DNA of 17,590 nucleotides from CAYMST01 sp964393115 (GTDB taxonomy: Bacteria; Bacteroidota; Bacteroidia; Cytophagales; Cyclobacteriaceae), in assembly GCA_964393115.1 (NCBI GenBank), contig CAYMST010000084.1, positions 1-17,590 on the forward strand, in the 5' to 3' direction. Below the pieces are notes generated by a model that was not told the DNA's origin, did not search any database, and saw only the letters and a list, made by a program, of their open reading frames with translations. Within the stretch, counting starts at the first letter, position 1; each line of letters opens with the position of its first letter. The position numbers were made by a program, and so were the translations under genes. This document shows, one piece after another, positions 14,453-17,590 of the stretch.

Positions 14453-17155
14453 TTATTTAACGAGTACTCTCTCTACAGCAATTCCGTCCTTAGCAATTAG
14501 TTTCACTACATAAATGCCAGGATTAGAGATGCTGATCAAGTTTGATTTTCTAATATTACCAACCTTAATCTGTGCGCCTTGTAAGTTGTAAACGAACGCA
14601 GTTGCAGTCGTTGGAACTTTAATGCTGATAGATCCAGAGAAACCTTTGATCTCGTAATCAACCAATGTGTTGATGATAGAAGCCACTGGAGAGATGGTAA
14701 TATCAAATTCTGCAGTACCAGCATTTGTAGTGACGATTACCTTACCTGGGCCTAAAGTAACAGCAGCTGGGATGGTGATTTCTAATGTCGTTCCATCCGT
14801 ACTTGGCGTTAATCCGGATACATCTACTGATGCACCACCCACCATAACAGCTGTTAAGTTCACCAAGTTTGTACCGGTAATGGTAAGGGTTGAACCAGGG
14901 TTAAGATCTGTAGCACTTAACGAAGCAATGGTTGGGTCAAATACGATGTCTAACATACCAGAAGTAGCCTCACCACCAAGTGTTACTACAGTAAAGGTTG
15001 CATCATCTGCACCAGCAGGAATAGTTACAGTGATTTCGGTAGCTGATACCTCTACGAAAGTAGCAGTAGTTCCTCCGAAGCTTACGGATTCTACATCTTC
15101 CAAGTCAGTACCAGTAATAGTTACTTCTTCACCAATTTTAGCAATAGTTTTATCTAAGCTAGCAATGGTAGGAGTTGCCACCACATTGAAGCTAGAAGAT
15201 GACATGACTTCACCAGCCTCGTTAAATGCCTTAACAACAGCGTCTTGAGCACCTTCTGGAACCGTGAATTTCATTGTAGAGTCTGTCGTAATAGAGAACT
15301 CAGCTTTTATATCGCCTAGGAATACGCTATCCACTTCACCAAATGCTGATCCTTTGACAGTGATTTCGTCACCTACTTTACCAAATGACTCAACAAATTC
15401 AACTATCGAAATTGGTTTTACTAGTTTGAAATTGTAGAAATAGTCATACTTGTACGTACCAGCAGAAGCTAGGATTCCACCTGGTTTAGCGCCGTCAGGA
15501 ATTTTGAAAGCTATGGAAGTATCGGTAGTAGTGAATCCCTCAATATCCATTCCGCTCATCTTTAATTCGTTAATACTGCCAAGACCTTCACCATATAGTG
15601 TTAGCGAATCCCCAATAATACCTTTTGTTTTCGAAGCTTTCATTAATTTAACTGAACCTTCTTCATAGATGGCGATGTCATCTATTCTCGCGGATTTATT
15701 TAACGGTAAAAAGTCAATTACTATTTTGAGGTATTCGCTTGCTGGTAGGTAACCACCAAGTTTTACGTACTGCCAACCTCTTGCACTAATGCTAGGCATT
15801 TCTAACGTATCATAGTTTTCGCCATCTGTGGTGTATTTAACAATAAACTCTTCGCTCAAAAGACCTCCATTGTTACTTACACCAAATGCTAGTTTTATGT
15901 TAGTCTTTCCTAGTGTAACTAGACTATCAATAGTAGCTGAGTGCACCGTGTCTTCGACTTTAGGAAAAAATCGGATATTGCTGTTGCCAGAAGCATCCGT
16001 TTTCAGAATAGTTTTATAACCGTTTGAGGATATTAATGGATCAGGAAATGCGCCTGAACCACCATTATCAGCATGGTGTGCAACGCGGCGTACAAAGCCT
16101 CTTGTCCATTCACCTGAAGGATCACCACCGATAGGGTTATTTACGAAGCTACTCCAAAATGCGCTATTCCTAGGCATTCCGTTTTCATCAGGAGCATCTA
16201 ATCCCCTAAAGCCGTAATTTGTAAACTGGTCATTAGTTTCTACTGGGTATACTTCTAGCAAATCGTCAACTCCAAATACTTGAAGAGATTTATCAGAAGT
16301 AGCTGTACCTAGAGCGTTAGTTACCGATATTTGTCCAGAAGACATGCTAGGAACAGCAAGTTTAATGGTACTTTCATCTACTAAACGGTAACCAGCTTCT
16401 GTATCACCAACCTTAACAGAAGTTATATCCGAGAAACTATTTCCGTTGATTACTAGAGAATCTCCAACACGAACCTTTTCACCTCCTGAAACTGAAGAAA
16501 TTGATGGTCCTGTAAAATCAGCAAGAGTCAAATCATCTACTTGTACCAATCGATTTATGGCAATACTATTAATACGTATCTGTAAGTAATCTGACGCAGG
16601 TAGGTTACCCTCACTTACTACATAGCTCCATCCGCTAGCATCTGTATCAGGATAGGCCAATGTATCGAAGTTTTCACCGTCAGTAGAATAAGTTACTAAG
16701 ATAAAATCGTTGACATTACCATTTCCGAAAATATAACCAAATCCGAGCTTAACTTCATTGAAACCTGTCGTTACCAGACTATCCGCTGCAATATATTGCT
16801 CACCTTCTTCAGCTTTAGGCCAAAACCGAATGTGACTATTTCCAGATGCTGCTGTACCATCTAATGTGGTATATCCATTTGATGATATAGAATCATCTGG
16901 AGTAGAGCCAACGCCACCGTTATCGGCATAGATATTCACGGATCCTTGACGCATTTGTGTCCATGGTCCAGATGCGTCTTGTCCAACCGTGTTGTTAATA
17001 AAACTACTCCAGAAAGTACTTGGATTTTCATCATCAAGTCCCCGAAAGCCGTAATTGGTAAATTGATCTACTGTTTCAATAGGGTAAACGAGTGTTTGTG
17101 CCTGTAGCGCGGAAAAAGCTACCATCATGCATAGCATGAGTGAAATTCTCTTCAT
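14453..17155 (-). CDS. Secreted protein with duplicated N-terminal module, five IPT/TIG-like domains and probable type IX sorting domain
   Basis: This 900-residue protein has a signal peptide (1-20, ending ALQAQ). The N-terminal module (about 22-212) is duplicated at about 300-498. Both copies share VYP(I/V)ET, QFTNYGFRGLD, FWSSF(I/V)NN, an ADNGG segment, ISSNGY, SG NS.IRF.PK and a late YLP/NLPASDYL-type strand. The copies look like choice-of-anchor or jelly-roll sandwiches, but I do not recognise a named family. IPT/TIG-like beta domains follow copy 1 (216-293) and copy 2 (503-577), and three more lie in tandem (580-657, 662-737, 741-820). The last 75 residues (about 827-900, ending VERVLVK) resemble a type IX sorting domain but lack the usual YPNP motif. 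It looks like a surface adhesin or binding protein; no catalytic motif is visible. It has its own terminator downstream and another gene's terminator upstream, so it is probably monocistronic. Confidence 0.88.
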   Translation of the reverse strand: MKRISLMLCMMVAFSALQAQTLVYPIETVDQFTNYGFRGLDDENPSTFWSSFINNTVGQDASGPWTQMRQGSVNIYADNGGVGSTPDDSISSNGYTTLDGTAASGNSHIRFWPKAEEGEQYIAADSLVTTGFNEVKLGFGYIFGNGNVNDFILVTYSTDGENFDTLAYPDTDASGWSYVVSEGNLPASDYLQIRINSIAINRLVQVDDLTLADFTGPSISSVSGGEKVRVGDSLVINGNSFSDITSVKVGDTEAGYRLVDESTIKLAVPSMSSGQISVTNALGTATSDKSLQVFGVDDLLEVYPVETNDQFTNYGFRGLDAPDENGMPRNSAFWSSFVNNPIGGDPSGEWTRGFVRRVAHHADNGGSGAFPDPLISSNGYKTILKTDASGNSNIRFFPKVEDTVHSATIDSLVTLGKTNIKLAFGVSNNGGLLSEEFIVKYTTDGENYDTLEMPSISARGWQYVKLGGYLPASEYLKIVIDFLPLNKSARIDDIAIYEEGSVKLMKASKTKGIIGDSLTLYGEGLGSINELKMSGMDIEGFTTTDTSIAFKIPDGAKPGGILASAGTYKYDYFYNFKLVKPISIVEFVESFGKVGDEITVKGSAFGEVDSVFLGDIKAEFSITTDSTMKFTVPEGAQDAVVKAFNEAGEVMSSSSFNVVATPTIASLDKTIAKIGEEVTITGTDLEDVESVSFGGTTATFVEVSATEITVTIPAGADDATFTVVTLGGEATSGMLDIVFDPTIASLSATDLNPGSTLTITGTNLVNLTAVMVGGASVDVSGLTPSTDGTTLEITIPAAVTLGPGKVIVTTNAGTAEFDITISPVASIINTLVDYEIKGFSGSISIKVPTTATAFVYNLQGAQIKVGNIRKSNLISISNPGIYVVKLIAKDGIAVERVLVK
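15662..17092 (-). repeat. Internal duplication in the 900-residue protein
   Basis: Two related blocks, at about 16520-17092 (copy 1, residues 22-212) and 15662-16258 (copy 2, residues 300-498), are separated by one IPT/TIG-like domain. The shared stretch QFTNYGFRGLD is identical in both. The second copy carries a small insertion after FRGLD, giving APDENGMPRN where copy 1 has a shorter loop. Confidence 0.85.
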
Positions 17156-17203
17156 GACATTTAAATTTTGGTAAAAAATTAGAACAATAATAATTGGGTT
17201 TAA

Positions 17204-17234
17204 TAAAAAAGGCTTCCAAACATTATGGAAGCCT
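17204..17234 (-). terminator. Rho-independent terminator of the right-edge gene
   Basis: The nine-base perfect arms AGGCTTCCA (17210-17218) and TGGAAGCCT (17226-17234) enclose a seven-base loop. On the - strand the stem is followed by six T. It lies just after the stop of the partial gene at 17244 and before the promoter region of the 900-residue protein gene. Confidence 0.9.
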
Positions 17235-17243
17235 ATGAAAATG

Positions 17244-17590
17244 CTAATCTGAAATAATAAACTTTAAGAAACTTGTATTCGAACCAGTAGTTCTTAAAAT
17301 ATACGCTTGATTGGGTTGAATACCAGCATTTACCTTAAGTGTTCTGATATTGACAACGCTAGTTTCATAAATATTGCGTCCTGATAAATCAGTTAATACT
17401 ATTCCACCTGTAAAACGCTGATCGAACTTAAAATTTAAATTGTCTCCATCAAATAAAAGTTGGAAAGCAGCAGTAGAACCGTCAACAACAGCATCGACGA
17501 TTTTGTTTTTCTTAATAACAATAGTGTCTAGTCTTGAAGCAGCGTTAAGAACGGCTATTGTAGGATCAGAGATACTGCCTAACTGAATGT
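17244..17590 (-). CDS. C-terminal fragment of a secreted protein with probable type IX sorting domain, cut by window
   Basis: On the - strand a frame is open from the window end (first complete codon at 17588) to a TAG at 17244-17246, giving 114 residues. No start codon is needed because the gene begins outside the window. The fragment reads SDPTIAVLNAASRLDTIVI early and later contains FKFDQRF, a IVLTDLSGRNIYET strand pair and AYILRTTGS, ending LKFIISD. The IVLTDLSGRNIYE pattern is the strand arrangement seen in type IX sorting domains, where the usual form is V.V.D..G..V. Its own terminator follows directly. Nothing can be said about the rest of the protein. Confidence 0.75.
   Translation of the reverse strand, partial: IQLGSISDPTIAVLNAASRLDTIVIKKNKIVDAVVDGSTAAFQLLFDGDNLNFKFDQRFTGGIVLTDLSGRNIYETSVVNIRTLKVNAGIQPNQAYILRTTGSNTSFLKFIISD

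Noticed and set aside
14667..15248. A 193-codon open frame on the + strand, opposite the IPT/TIG protein gene
   Set aside because: It is antisense to a well-supported gene, has a valine/serine/proline-rich low-complexity product, and arises from the codon bias of the gene on the other strand.

Overview
The window reads as a piece of a Bacteroidota chromosome, probably a marine member of the Cytophagales or a relative. The support is indirect but consistent. Base composition is AT-rich, and Shine-Dalgarno sites are mostly absent. Three complete secreted proteins end in type IX secretion (Por) C-terminal sorting domains, and a fourth protein at the right edge probably does too. There is a one-polypeptide hybrid histidine kinase/AraC regulator, and a TonB-dependent receptor with the N-terminal carboxypeptidase-D-like extension typical of this phylum.

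Left part, all on the + strand (1-10107): a membrane-bound hybrid two-component regulator whose 5' end is cut by the window; a 650-base non-coding stretch with several inverted repeats; two tandem paralogous secreted proteins (2736-6161 and 6267-8486); and a formylglycine-dependent sulfatase (8614-10107). The paralogs share an N-terminal domain of about 350 residues with an HGGSG motif. I recognise it as a recurring secreted domain but cannot give it a function. Their C-terminal modules are unrelated: malectin-like, InlB-like and CBM6/35-like modules in the first, Ig-like domains in the second. Carbohydrate-binding modules, a sulfatase and an HTCS-like regulator together suggest a small locus acting on a sulfated polysaccharide. 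The canonical SusC/SusD pair is not present.

Middle (10108-10423): a convergent intergenic region that is locally GC-rich. It carries a long inverted repeat and a 14-bp unit repeated three times in tandem. It looks like a structured or repetitive element.

Right part, all on the - strand (10424-17590): a secreted caspase-like protease with two Ig-like domains is transcribed first, followed five bases later by the TonB-dependent receptor, so the two form a clear operon. Upstream of them lies a 900-residue secreted adhesin-like protein with a duplicated N-terminal module, five IPT/TIG-like domains and a sorting domain, followed by its own terminator. At the right edge is the C-terminal end of another probable type IX cargo protein, also with its own terminator.

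A working model, which is inference: the left regulator controls export of the two HGGSG proteins and the sulfatase, which bind and process an external glycan. The right operon handles uptake or envelope proteolysis. Nothing in the sequence proves that the two halves act together.
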